From assembly GCF_010548465.1 (NCBI RefSeq), contig NZ_JAAGMD010000579.1, positions 1 to 34,316 on the forward strand: 34,316 nt of DNA, written 5' to 3'. Source of the DNA: Streptomyces sp. SID14436. Its GTDB lineage: Bacteria; Actinomycetota; Actinomycetes; Streptomycetales; Streptomycetaceae. The notes under the pieces were generated by a model, which did not search any database, had not been told where the DNA came from, and saw nothing but the letters and a program-made list of their open reading frames with translations. Numbering within the stretch: the first letter of the stretch is position 1; every line of letters starts with the position of its first letter. Below, piece after piece: positions 7,518 through 15,157 of this stretch. Both the position numbers and the translations under genes were made by a program.

Positions 7518-9529
7518 GCCGTCTCCTCGATCTCTTCCCGTCGCGGCAGGACATCGTCTTCTTCTCGTCGCGGCACGACGTCGTCCCCGCGGGGCACCGG
7601 CCGCCGCGGCCCGCCGATCGCCTCCGCGCGCCGCGCTCCGCCGCTGTCCTCCGCACGGACGGTCCCGGCACCCGGGGCCGTCGCACAGCCGGCCTCCACG
7701 CTCCCGGCCTCTACGCTCCCGGCCTGCGCGCCCTCGGCCCGCACACCCCGGGCACCGACGGCGCCGACGGCACCGACGGCACCGACGGCGTCGACACCGT
7801 CCTCCGTCTCCCGTGTGACCACGGCCCGGTACCGGGGCTCCGTGCTCAGCAGCTCGCGGTGGCCGCCGGTGGCGACGACGGTCCCGTCGTGCAGGAACAC
7901 CACCCGGTCCGCGCGGTCCAGCAGCAGCGGGGACGAGGTGAACACGACCGTGGTGCGCCCCGACCGCACCTGGCGCACGCCCCGGGCGACCCGGGCCTCG
8001 GTGTGCGAGTCGACGGCCGACGTCGGCTCGTCCAGGACGAGCACCTCGGGGTCGGTGACCAGCGACCGGGCCAGCGCGAGCCGCTGGCGCTGGCCGCCCG
8101 ACAGGGACCGTCCGCGCTCGGTGATCCGGGCGTCCATCGGGTCCTCGACGGCCGCCGAGCCCTGCACCAGGGCCGCCAGCACGTCCGCGCACTGCGCCGC
8201 CTCCAGCGCGGCGGCCGGTTCGGTCCGGCCGGAGCCCGGCACGTCGAGCAGTTCCCGCAGGGTGCCGGACAGCAGCACCGGGTCCTTGTCCTGGACCAGG
8301 ACGGCGGCCCGCGCGCAGTCCAGCGGCAGTTCGTCCAGGGGCACCCCGCCGAGCAGCACCGAGGCACCCTCGGACGCGGCGTGCCCGCCCAGCCGTTCGG
8401 CCAGCCGTCCCGCCGCGTCCGGGTCCCCGCACACCACGGCCGTCAGCCGGCCCGCGGGGGCGAGCAGCCCGCTGTGCGGGTCGTACAGGTCGCCTGAGGG
8501 GCGGACCGCGGGCCGCGATCCCGCGGTGTCGGTCGGCCGTTCGAGTGACAAAACCCGCGCGGCACGCGTGGCCGAGGGCCGTGAGAAGGAGTACGCCATG
8601 GCGATCTCCTCGAAGTGCCGGATCGGATACGTCAGCAGCATCACCGAGCTGTACACGGTGATCAGTTCACCGACGGTGATGCGCCCCTGGCGGGCCAGGT
8701 GGACGCCGTACACGACGACGGCGATCAGCAGCAGGCCGGGCAGCAGCACCTGGACGGCCGCGATCAGCGCCCACATCCGGGCACTGCGCACGGCGGCGTG
8801 CCGGACCTCCTGGGAGGCGCGGCGGTAGCGGTCGAGGAACAGCTCCTCACCGCCGATGCCGCGCAGGACGCGCAGGCCGGCCACGGTGTCGGAGGCCAGC
8901 TCGGTGGCCCGGCCGGACTTCTCGCGCTGGATGTCGGCCCGCCGGGTGGCCGGGGGCAGCAGCGGCAGGACCGCCAGCGCCATGACCGGCAGCCCGACGG
9001 CGACGACGACACCGAGCGCCGGCTGGTGGACGACCAGCCCGGCACAGACCGCCACGATGGTGACCGCCGCCGCGGTGAACCGGGACAGGGCCTCCACGAA
9101 CCAGCCGATCTTCTCGACGTCGCTCGTGGAAACCGCCACCACTTCGCCGGCCGCGACGCGCCGGGTCAGGGCGGAGCCGAGCAGGGCGGTCCGGCGGGCC
9201 AGCAGTTGCTGGACGCGGGCGGCGGCGGTGATCCAGTTGGTGACGGCGGCCCGGTGCAGCAGGGTGTCGCCGACCGCCAGACCGGCCCCGGCCAGCGCCA
9301 GCAGACCGCCGGCCAGGGCGAGTCGGGTGCCGGACCGGTCGACGGCGGCCTGCACGGCGATGCCGACTCCGAACGGCAGGGACGCCACGGCGACGAAGTG
9401 CGCCAGTCCCCAGGCCAGGGCCTTCAGCTGCCCGGCCAGTTGGCTGCGGAAGAGCCACCACAGGAAGCGGGGGCCCGACCGCGCGTCCGGCACACCCGGA
9501 TCGGAAAACGGAAGGTCTTGGATCTGCAT
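7514..9529 (-). CDS. Heterodimeric ABC exporter subunit with lost Walker A Lys
   Basis: ABC exporter half of 671 aa: membrane domain about residues 35-320, then an ATPase domain to about 575. The signature LSGGQ (476-480), Walker B VLVLDE (496-501), Q-loop Gln413 and D-loop SAVD are intact. The P-loop reads GDPDAAGR (368-375), with no lysine at the normal position, and the H-loop reads VVFTSSPLL, with no histidine. It can therefore donate LSGGQ to the partner's ATP site but cannot build a consensus site itself. Residues about 578-671 form an extra low-complexity tail (AVGAVGAVGAV, GSVEAGSVEAG, then two PRREE repeats) absent from ordinary members. Start ATG 9529 has a weak leader. The stop overlaps the next subunit's start by 4 bp. 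Confidence 0.92.
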   Translation of the reverse strand: MQIQDLPFSDPGVPDARSGPRFLWWLFRSQLAGQLKALAWGLAHFVAVASLPFGVGIAVQAAVDRSGTRLALAGGLLALAGAGLAVGDTLLHRAAVTNWITAAARVQQLLARRTALLGSALTRRVAAGEVVAVSTSDVEKIGWFVEALSRFTAAAVTIVAVCAGLVVHQPALGVVVAVGLPVMALAVLPLLPPATRRADIQREKSGRATELASDTVAGLRVLRGIGGEELFLDRYRRASQEVRHAAVRSARMWALIAAVQVLLPGLLLIAVVVYGVHLARQGRITVGELITVYSSVMLLTYPIRHFEEIAMAYSFSRPSATRAARVLSLERPTDTAGSRPAVRPSGDLYDPHSGLLAPAGRLTAVVCGDPDAAGRLAERLGGHAASEGASVLLGGVPLDELPLDCARAAVLVQDKDPVLLSGTLRELLDVPGSGRTEPAAALEAAQCADVLAALVQGSAAVEDPMDARITERGRSLSGGQRQRLALARSLVTDPEVLVLDEPTSAVDSHTEARVARGVRQVRSGRTTVVFTSSPLLLDRADRVVFLHDGTVVATGGHRELLSTEPRYRAVVTRETEDGVDAVGAVGAVGAVGARGVRAEGAQAGSVEAGSVEAGCATAPGAGTVRAEDSGGARRAEAIGGPRRPVPRGDDVVPRREEDDVLPRREEIEETA
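7691..7796 (-). repeat. In-frame tandem repeats in the ABC subunit tail
   Basis: Two short tandem arrays in coding sequence. A 9-bp unit, GC(A/G)CCGACG on the plus strand, repeats four times plus a partial copy at 7752-7796 and encodes Gly-Ala-Val steps. A 15-bp unit, about GGCCTCCACGCTCCC, occurs twice at 7691-7720 and encodes Gly-Ser-Val-Glu-Ala. Both units are multiples of three, so copy-number change would lengthen or shorten the tail without a frameshift. Confidence 0.85.
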
Positions 9530-9732
9530 GACGTCGTCGCGGCTCGTCTCGGGGCGGTCGGTTCGGCGGCGGGCCGCACGCGGCGGCACGCGGCGCACGT
9601 GCGGGCAGGGGGCGCGCGCCGTCCCGAGGACGGCGGGCAGCAAACCGTGACAGGCTGACCCCGCAGCGTGTACGAAAGCAAGCGGTTTTCCGCGTCGGCC
9701 GTCCGGAACCGGCGGGCCCTGCAGCTCCCCCC

Positions 9733-9817
9733 GGAGGTGCCGGCCGATCCCGCCGGAGGTGCCGGCCGATCCCCCGGAGCTGACGACCGATCCCCCAGAG
9801 GTGCCGGCCGATCACCC
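9733..9817. repeat. Four direct repeats of 21-22 bp
   Basis: Consensus GGAGGTGCCGGCCGATCCCC, beginning at 9733, 9755, 9776 and 9797 (spacing 22, 21, 21). The third copy is the most diverged. The array lies in the 311-bp gap between the MarR stop (9841) and the start of the ABC subunit gene (9529), upstream of the latter. A two-turn helical spacing would place bound proteins on one face of DNA. The remainder of the gap (9530-9732) holds no gene that I can support and presumably contains the exporter promoter. Confidence 0.8.
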
Positions 9818-9840
9818 CCGCGGTGACGGCGCCGAGGCGG

Positions 9841-10305
9841 TCAGCCCACGGTGTGGCGGCAGGGCGGGGAGACGGCCCCGTCGACCAGGGTGTCCAGCAA
9901 CTGTCCGAGGACCGCGCGCTGTTCGTCCTCCAGCGGTGCGAGGATCTCCTCGGCGGCGGCCCGGCGCGCGGCGTGCAGTTCGCGCAGCGCGGCCCGGCCG
10001 GCGTCCGTGAGCTCGATGCGGATCACCCGGCGATTGGCCGGATCCGGTACCCGTCGCACCGTGCCGCCCGCCTCCAGCCCGTCGACCAGCGTCGTCACCG
10101 CCCGGGGCACCACTTCCAGGCGCTCCGCCAGATCGGCCATCCGCGGCGGCGACGGGTAGTGGGCGAGCGTCCGCAGCAGCCGGGACTGGGCCGGGGTGAT
10201 GCCGAGCTCGCGCCGCTCCAGATGGTGTTTCTGGATGCGGTGGACCCGGCGGGTGAGCCGCAGCAACTGCTCGGCCAGCTGGCCGTCGGGGTCGGGGGAG
10301 GTCAT
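9841..10305 (-). CDS. MarR family transcriptional regulator
   Basis: Winged-helix regulator of 154 aa, the usual MarR length. The DNA-binding core runs from about residue 35 (LGITPAQSRLLRTLAHYP) through the recognition region MADLAERLEVVPRAVTTLVDGLEAGG to the wing VRRVPDPANRRVIRIELTDAGRAAL; flanking helices form the dimer interface. It is divergent from the ABC exporter at 10415 and lies upstream of the two-subunit exporter, so it probably represses one or both and is released by a transported ligand. No Shine-Dalgarno is present before ATG 10305, and a GATAAT hexamer ends about 8 nt before the start, so the transcript is probably leaderless. A palindrome in the divergent gap is the likely operator. 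Confidence 0.93.
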   Translation of the reverse strand: MTSPDPDGQLAEQLLRLTRRVHRIQKHHLERRELGITPAQSRLLRTLAHYPSPPRMADLAERLEVVPRAVTTLVDGLEAGGTVRRVPDPANRRVIRIELTDAGRAALRELHAARRAAAEEILAPLEDEQRAVLGQLLDTLVDGAVSPPCRHTVG

Positions 10306-10313
10306 ACGGGAAC

Positions 10314-10319
10314 ATTATC
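10314..10319 (-). promoter_or_regulatory. Predicted -10 box of the MarR gene (leaderless)
   Basis: Reads GATAAT on the minus strand, one mismatch from TATAAT. The start codon begins 8 nt after it, so transcription would begin at or next to the ATG. The -35 region (TATTCA, 16 nt upstream) is weak. Confidence 0.5.
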
Positions 10320-10329
10320 AGGATGCCGT

Positions 10330-10354
10330 TCATTGTGAATACAGGTAACAATGA
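10330..10354. promoter_or_regulatory. 25-bp palindrome, candidate MarR operator
   Basis: Perfect 7-bp arms TCATTGT and ACAATGA separated by 11 nt. It is the only A+T-rich palindrome in the gap between the MarR gene (minus, start 10305) and the ABC exporter (plus, start 10415). It sits just upstream of the predicted MarR -10 box. Size and position suit a MarR dimer site controlling both directions. Confidence 0.7.
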
Positions 10355-10414
10355 GCGGGGTTCCGACGTGTGCCGCGGGACCGCCATCCTCCCGAGGAGA
10401 CGTAGAAGGAGACC

Positions 10415-12217
10415 ATGTACCCCGACCGCCAGCCCGCCTGGACCCCGCCCGCCGACGGCGGGCAGCAGCCCCGGCAGGTGCGCCGCATCCTGCGGTTGTT
10501 CCGGCCCTACCGGGGCCGCCTCGCCGTCGTCGGCCTGCTGGTCGGGGCGGCGTCGCTGGTCTCGGTAGCCACCCCGTTCCTGCTGAAGGCGATCCTCGAC
10601 GTGGCCCTCCCGCAGGGCCGCACCGGACTGCTCAGCCTGCTCGCCCTCGGCATGATCCTCGGCGCCGTCCTCACCAGCGTCTTCGGAGTCCTGCAGACGC
10701 TGATCTCCACGACGGTCGGTCAGCGGGTCATGCATGACCTGCGGACGGCCGTCTACGGGCGGCTCCAGCGGATGTCGCTCGCCTTCTTCACCCGCACCCG
10801 CACCGGCGAGGTCCAGTCCCGCATCGCCAACGACATCGGCGGCATGCAGGCCACCGTGACGTCCACCGCCACCTCGCTGGTGTCCAATGTGACCAGCGTG
10901 GTCGCCACCGTCGTCGCGATGCTCGCGCTCGACTGGCGGCTGACCGTGGTCACCCTGGTGCTGCTGCCGGTGTTCGTGTGGATCAGCCGCCGGGTCGGCG
11001 ACGAACGCAGGAAGATCACCACGCGGCGTCAGAAGCAGATGGCGGCGATGGCCGCCACGGTCACCGAGTCGCTCTCCGTCAGCGGCATCCTGCTCGGCCG
11101 CACGATGGGCCGTTCCGACTCCCTGACCCGGGCCTTCTCGGACGAGTCCGAGCGGCTCGTGGACCTCGAGGTGCGGTCGAACATGGCGGGCCGCTGGCGC
11201 ATGGCCGTCATCACGATCGTCATGGCCGCGATGCCCGCCGTCATCTACTGGACGGCGGGCATCGCCCTGCACACCGGCGGGCCGGAGGTCTCGATCGGCA
11301 CCATCGTCGCGTTCGTCTCGCTCCAGCAGGGCCTGTTCCGGCCCGCCGTGAGCCTGCTGTCCACCGGCGTGCAGATCCAGACCTCGCTCGCGCTGTTCCA
11401 GCGCATCTTCGAGTACCTCGACCTCCCGGTCGACATCACCGAGCGCGAGGATCCGGTGCACCTCGACCGGATCAAGGGCGAGGTCCGCTTCGAGAACGTC
11501 ACCTTCGGCTACGACGGCAAGGGCGGCCCGGTCCTCGACGGCATCGACATCACCGTCCCCGCGGGCTCCAGCCTCGCGGTCGTCGGCTCCACCGGGGCCG
11601 GCAAGTCCACGCTCGGCCACCTCGTGCCCCGTCTGTACGACGTGACCGGCGGCCGGGTCACACTCGACGGGGTGGATGTCCGCGACCTCGACTTCGACAC
11701 CCTCGCCCGCGCGGTCGGCGTGGTCTCCCAGGAGACGTACCTCTTCCACGCCTCCGTCGCCGACAACCTCCGCTTCGCGAAGCCGGACGCCACCGACGAG
11801 GAGCTGTACGCGGCGGCGGAGGCCGCCCAGATCCACGACCACATCGCCGCCCTGCCCGACGGGTACGACACGGTCGTCGGTGAGCGCGGCCACCGGTTCT
11901 CCGGCGGTGAGAAGCAGCGTCTGGCGATCGCGCGCACCATCCTGCGCGACCCGCCCGTGCTGGTCCTCGACGAGGCCACCAGCGCCCTGGACACCCGCAC
12001 CGAGGCCGCCGTGCAGAAGGCCATCGACGCGCTGTCGGCCAACCGCACCACGCTCACCATCGCCCACCGGCTGTCCACCGTCCGGGGCGCCGACCAGATC
12101 GTGGTGCTCGACGCCGGACGCGCCGTCGAGCGCGGCACCCACCGGGAACTGGTGGAGCGGGACGGGCGCTACGCGGCTCTGGTGCGCCGGGACGCCCAAC
12201 TGGAGCCGACAAGATGA
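10415..12217 (+). CDS. ABC exporter, fused membrane and ATPase domains
   Basis: A 600-aa ABC transporter of the type I exporter fold, likely a homodimer. The membrane domain occupies about residues 25-330. The ATPase domain has Walker A GSTGAGKST (about 390-398), signature FSGGEKQRLAIAR (about 496 on), Walker B VLVLDEATSALD (about 515) and an AHRLS H-loop. Every ATPase motif is intact, unlike the neighbouring pair. ATG 10415 follows a good GAAGGAGA ribosome site. It is divergent from MarR with a shared palindrome, so it is the most likely MarR target. Substrate is unknown; lipid or drug export is the usual role of this group. mltG starts about 44 bp after its stop. Confidence 0.95.
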   Translation: MYPDRQPAWTPPADGGQQPRQVRRILRLFRPYRGRLAVVGLLVGAASLVSVATPFLLKAILDVALPQGRTGLLSLLALGMILGAVLTSVFGVLQTLISTTVGQRVMHDLRTAVYGRLQRMSLAFFTRTRTGEVQSRIANDIGGMQATVTSTATSLVSNVTSVVATVVAMLALDWRLTVVTLVLLPVFVWISRRVGDERRKITTRRQKQMAAMAATVTESLSVSGILLGRTMGRSDSLTRAFSDESERLVDLEVRSNMAGRWRMAVITIVMAAMPAVIYWTAGIALHTGGPEVSIGTIVAFVSLQQGLFRPAVSLLSTGVQIQTSLALFQRIFEYLDLPVDITEREDPVHLDRIKGEVRFENVTFGYDGKGGPVLDGIDITVPAGSSLAVVGSTGAGKSTLGHLVPRLYDVTGGRVTLDGVDVRDLDFDTLARAVGVVSQETYLFHASVADNLRFAKPDATDEELYAAAEAAQIHDHIAALPDGYDTVVGERGHRFSGGEKQRLAIARTILRDPPVLVLDEATSALDTRTEAAVQKAIDALSANRTTLTIAHRLSTVRGADQIVVLDAGRAVERGTHRELVERDGRYAALVRRDAQLEPTR

Positions 12218-12260
12218 CGATATGCCAGGTTTGCTGCGTTTCGCGGGTTACCGTGCCCGC

Positions 12261-13106
12261 ATGCAGACGAACACTCCGCCACGGAGCACGATCCGACTGA
12301 CGCGCCGAGGCCGTCTCGCCCTCGTCGTGACCGGGGCCGTCGTGGCCGGCACCGCCGTGGCGGTGCCGCTGCTGACGCTGGGCGACGACGGGGAGTCCCG
12401 GCCGAAGACGCTGGTGATCCCGGAGGGCCGGCGCGCGAGCCAGGTGTACGCGGCCGTCGACAAGGCCCTCGCCCTCCCCGCGGGGACGACCCGCAAGTCC
12501 CTGCCCAAGGCCGGCCTCAAACTGCCCCAGGAGGCCGAGGGCAACCCGGAGGGCTACCTCTTCCCGGCCACCTATCCGCTCGAGGACAAGGCCAGCCCCG
12601 AGAAGCTGCTGTCCGCGATGGTCGACGCCGCCAACAAGAAGTTCAACGGCGCCCCCGTCGCCGCCGGCGCGCAGCGCAACGAGATGAACGTCTACCAGGC
12701 GGTCACCATCGCCAGCATCGTCCAGGCCGAGGCGGACGACCCGGCCGACATGGGCAAGGTGGCCCGGGTGATCTTCAACCGGCTGGAGCGCGGCATGCCG
12801 CTCCAGATGGACTCCACCATCAACTACGCCCTCAACCGCTCCTCGCTGAGCACCACGGCGACCGACACCAAGATCGACAGTCCGTACAACTCGTACGAAC
12901 GCATGGGTCTGCCGCCCCCCCCGATCGACAACCCCGGTGAGGCCGCGGTGCGCGCCGCGATCAACCCGACGCCCGGCGACTGGCTGTACTTCGTCACCGT
13001 CAAGCCGGGCGACACCCGCTTCACCGCCGACTTCCAGGAGCACCAGCGCAACGTCGCCGCGTTCAACGCCGAACAGAAGAAGGCCGCGGAGCAGAAGAAG
13101 AGCTGA
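12261..13106 (+). CDS. mltG: Short MltG/YceG-type endolytic transglycosylase
   Basis: Cell-wall enzyme predicted to cut nascent glycan strands at the outer face of the membrane. It has 281 aa from ATG 12261: a cytoplasmic Arg-rich start, one membrane segment (about residues 18-40), a reduced LysM-like part beginning TLVIPEGRRASQVY, and the YceG catalytic domain. The latter contains ASIVQAEADDP (Glu157 the probable catalytic acid), KVARVIFNRLERGMPLQMDSTINYAL, and the YNSYERMGLPPPPIDNPG block. It is shorter than usual bacterial MltG (about 340 aa or more), so it may be a secondary paralogue. An ATG at 12222 would add 13 residues. Neither start has a good RBS. A TACCGT hexamer ends 6 nt before 12261, compatible with a leaderless transcript. 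Confidence 0.9.
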   Translation: MQTNTPPRSTIRLTRRGRLALVVTGAVVAGTAVAVPLLTLGDDGESRPKTLVIPEGRRASQVYAAVDKALALPAGTTRKSLPKAGLKLPQEAEGNPEGYLFPATYPLEDKASPEKLLSAMVDAANKKFNGAPVAAGAQRNEMNVYQAVTIASIVQAEADDPADMGKVARVIFNRLERGMPLQMDSTINYALNRSSLSTTATDTKIDSPYNSYERMGLPPPPIDNPGEAAVRAAINPTPGDWLYFVTVKPGDTRFTADFQEHQRNVAAFNAEQKKAAEQKKS

Positions 13107-13130
13107 GGGCGTGCGGTCGCCGGGCGGGCG

Positions 13131-14207
13131 TCAGGCCGCGACCGGTTCCTCCTCCAGCAGCCGCCGGATGTCCCGCACGGCCGCGCGCCCGGCCCGGTTG
13201 GCACCCACGGTGCTGGCCGACGGGCCGTAGCCGACCAGGTGGACGCGGGGATCGGCGACCGCCCGGGTCCCCTCCACCCGGATGCCGCCGCCCCGCTCCC
13301 GCAGCCGGAGCGGGGCGAGGTGCTCCACGGCCGGCCGGAAACCGGTCGCCCACAGGATCACGTCGGCGCTCACCTGCCGCCCGTCCGCCCACGCGACACC
13401 GTCCGGGGTGATGCGGTCGAACATGGGCTGCCGGTCCAGCACCCCGTCGGCGAGACCCTGCCGGATCGCGTCGTTGAGCGGCAGCCCCGTCACCGAGACG
13501 ACACTGCGCGGCGGCAGCCCCTGACGCACCCGCTCCTCCACCAGCGCCACGGCGGCCCGCCCCGCCTCCTCGTCGAACGGGCCCTCCCGCCACACCGGCG
13601 GCCTGCGCGTCACCCACGTCGTCTCCGCCGCGAGCGGGGCGATCTCCAGCAGGTGCTGCGTACCGGAGGCGCCGCCGCCGACCACCACCACCCGCAGCCC
13701 CGCGAACGCCTCCGGCCCCGGGTACTGCGCGGTGTGCAGCTGCCGCCCCCGGAACGTCTCCTGCCCCGGGTAGCGCGGCCAGAACGGACGGTCCCAGGTC
13801 CCGGTGGCATTGATCAGCGCACGGGCCGACCAGTCGCCGTCCGACGTCTCCACCAGCAGCCGTCCACCGGTCCCCTCCCGCACGGCCCGGACGTCCACCG
13901 GGCGCCGCACCCGCAGGTCGAAGGCGCGCTCGTAGCGGTCGAAGTACTCGGTGATGACCTCGGAGGAGGGCCGCGCCGGATCCGCTTCCGTGAGCTCCAT
14001 GCCCGGCAGCGCGTGCATCCCGTGCACCTTGCCGTACGTCAGCGAGGGCCACCGGAACTGCCAGGCCCCGCCGGGGCCGGGGGAGTGATCCAGCACCACG
14101 AAGTCGCGCCCCGGCTCGAAACCGGTGCGCCGCAGGTGGTAGGCGCTGGACAGCCCGGCCTGCCCGGCCCCGATGACGACTGCCTCGACCTCACGGATAT
14201 CGTTCAC
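13131..14207 (-). CDS. FAD/NADPH-dependent monooxygenase-like flavoprotein
   Basis: Two-dinucleotide-domain flavoprotein of 358 aa. An FAD-binding GAGQAG motif is close to the N terminus, a second Rossmann GGGASG lies mid-protein for NADPH, and the C-terminal ILWATGFRP is the usual ATG motif. FRGRQLHTAQY matches FxGxxxHxxxY, the fingerprint of flavin-containing and Baeyer-Villiger monooxygenases. It may oxygenate a small molecule or act in cation export like CzcO; substrate unknown. GTG 14207 is chosen since it places the Rossmann motif about 8 residues in; a longer frame to 14318 exists. It is downstream of the YjbQ gene (48-bp gap) and convergent with mltG. Confidence 0.87.
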   Translation of the reverse strand: MNDIREVEAVVIGAGQAGLSSAYHLRRTGFEPGRDFVVLDHSPGPGGAWQFRWPSLTYGKVHGMHALPGMELTEADPARPSSEVITEYFDRYERAFDLRVRRPVDVRAVREGTGGRLLVETSDGDWSARALINATGTWDRPFWPRYPGQETFRGRQLHTAQYPGPEAFAGLRVVVVGGGASGTQHLLEIAPLAAETTWVTRRPPVWREGPFDEEAGRAAVALVEERVRQGLPPRSVVSVTGLPLNDAIRQGLADGVLDRQPMFDRITPDGVAWADGRQVSADVILWATGFRPAVEHLAPLRLRERGGGIRVEGTRAVADPRVHLVGYGPSASTVGANRAGRAAVRDIRRLLEEEPVAA

Positions 14208-14254
14208 AATTCTACTAACGCGGGGGCGGTCGTGGATCTTCCCCGCGCCTCCGC

Positions 14255-14677
14255 TCAGCCCAGGAAGCTCAGCCGCACCGTGCGTTCGGGGTTGTCCTTG
14301 TTCGTGTCGACCAGACACACCGACTGCCAGGTCCCCAGCTCCAGCCGCCCGCCGACCACCGGGAGCGTCGCGTGCGGCGGGACGATCGCGGGCAGGACAT
14401 GGTCACGCCCGTGCCCGGGACTGCCGTGACGGTGCTGCCAGCGGTCGTCCGCCGGCAGCAGGGTGTGCAGGGCGGCGAGCAGGTCGTCGTCGCTGCCGGC
14501 CCCCGTCTCGATGACCGCGATCCCGGCGGTGGCGTGCGGCACGAAGACATTCAGCAGCCCGTCGCGCCCGGCAGCGGCGTCCCGCAGGAACGCCTCGCAG
14601 TCACCGGTCAGATCGACGACCCGCTCCTCGGAGCCGGTGGAAACGGTCAGGACTCGGGTGGTGAAGGTGCCAGACAT
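14255..14677 (-). CDS. YjbQ (UPF0047) family protein
   Basis: Small cytoplasmic protein of 140 aa with the YjbQ signature: VPHATAGIAVIETGAG near the middle, RHGSPGHGRDHVLPAIVPPHATLPVVGG, and LGTWQSVCLVDTN towards the C terminus. The conserved His residues form the proposed active site. Members have been reported to show weak thiamine phosphate synthase activity, but the physiological role is unsettled. ATG 14677 with a GGGGG leader gives the family N terminus MSGTFTTRVLTVSTGS; a longer frame to 14719 is unlikely. The monooxygenase-like gene follows after 48 bp, so an operon is plausible. Confidence 0.9.
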   Translation of the reverse strand: MSGTFTTRVLTVSTGSEERVVDLTGDCEAFLRDAAAGRDGLLNVFVPHATAGIAVIETGAGSDDDLLAALHTLLPADDRWQHRHGSPGHGRDHVLPAIVPPHATLPVVGGRLELGTWQSVCLVDTNKDNPERTVRLSFLG

Positions 14678-14760
14678 GCCCCCATCCTGACCCATCCACC
14701 GCCCCACACCCGGCAGCACGGCACGAGAACCGCGGACGCGGGCAGAGCGGCGCGACGTCC

Positions 14761-15090
14761 ATGCGGCTCAACCAGCACGACTCCGGTACGGACCCCCGGA
14801 ACGGCCACGCCGCCACAACCGGTGACCTCGATGTGAACCAGACCGATCTCTCCAGGATCGGAAGCCAGGCCCACACGCTCAACACCCAGCTCTGGGATGA
14901 GGCCCGCCTGGACGACACGAGCGTCGACAAGGCGGCGAGCGACCTGACGTCAGGGCCGTCCGGCGTCGCGCAGTCGGGCCGCCGCGGGGTGAGGGCGCGG
15001 CCCGCCACCGGGACGCCGAGGCCATGAAGCGCCTCATCGTCCCCTTCACGAAGGCCGTCGAGAAGTCGGACGCGTGTGACGGCCCTTGAA
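14761..15090 (+). pseudogene. Probable remnant of a small alpha-helical protein gene
   Basis: The 480-bp gap between 14678 and 15157 contains one frame with protein-like composition: from ATG 14761, 88 codons including VNQTDLSRIGSQAHTLNTQLWDEARLDDTSVDKAASDL, a helical segment reminiscent of WXG100-type or related helical-bundle proteins. After about codon 60 the composition turns arginine-rich and the frame ends at 15027. A different frame then reads HRDAEAMKRLIVPFTKAVEKS and stops near 15090. The simplest reading is a gene broken by deletion or frameshift. No RBS is visible at 14761. It may instead be a genuine short gene or chance. Confidence 0.4.
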
Positions 15091-15157
15091 CCGGCGGGCC
15101 GGCGGGCCGGGGGCCCAGGGGTGCCCGGTGCCCCGGGCCCGGTGCCCCGCCCGGGGC

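Noticed and set aside
5394..8828. Long plus-strand frame opposite the two ABC subunits
   Set aside because: Antisense shadow; the minus strand encodes clear ABC motifs throughout.
9733..9817. CRISPR array
   Set aside because: The repeats are contiguous 21-22-bp units with no spacers, and no cas gene is present.
9759..10010. Plus-strand frame through the 21-bp repeats (PADPPEL... repeats)
   Set aside because: No RBS, it runs antisense into the MarR gene, and the periodic peptide results only from the in-frame 21-bp repeat.
9812..12199. 795-codon minus-strand frame opposite the fused ABC exporter
   Set aside because: Asp/Gly/His-rich shadow of a well-supported ABC gene and of the MarR gene.
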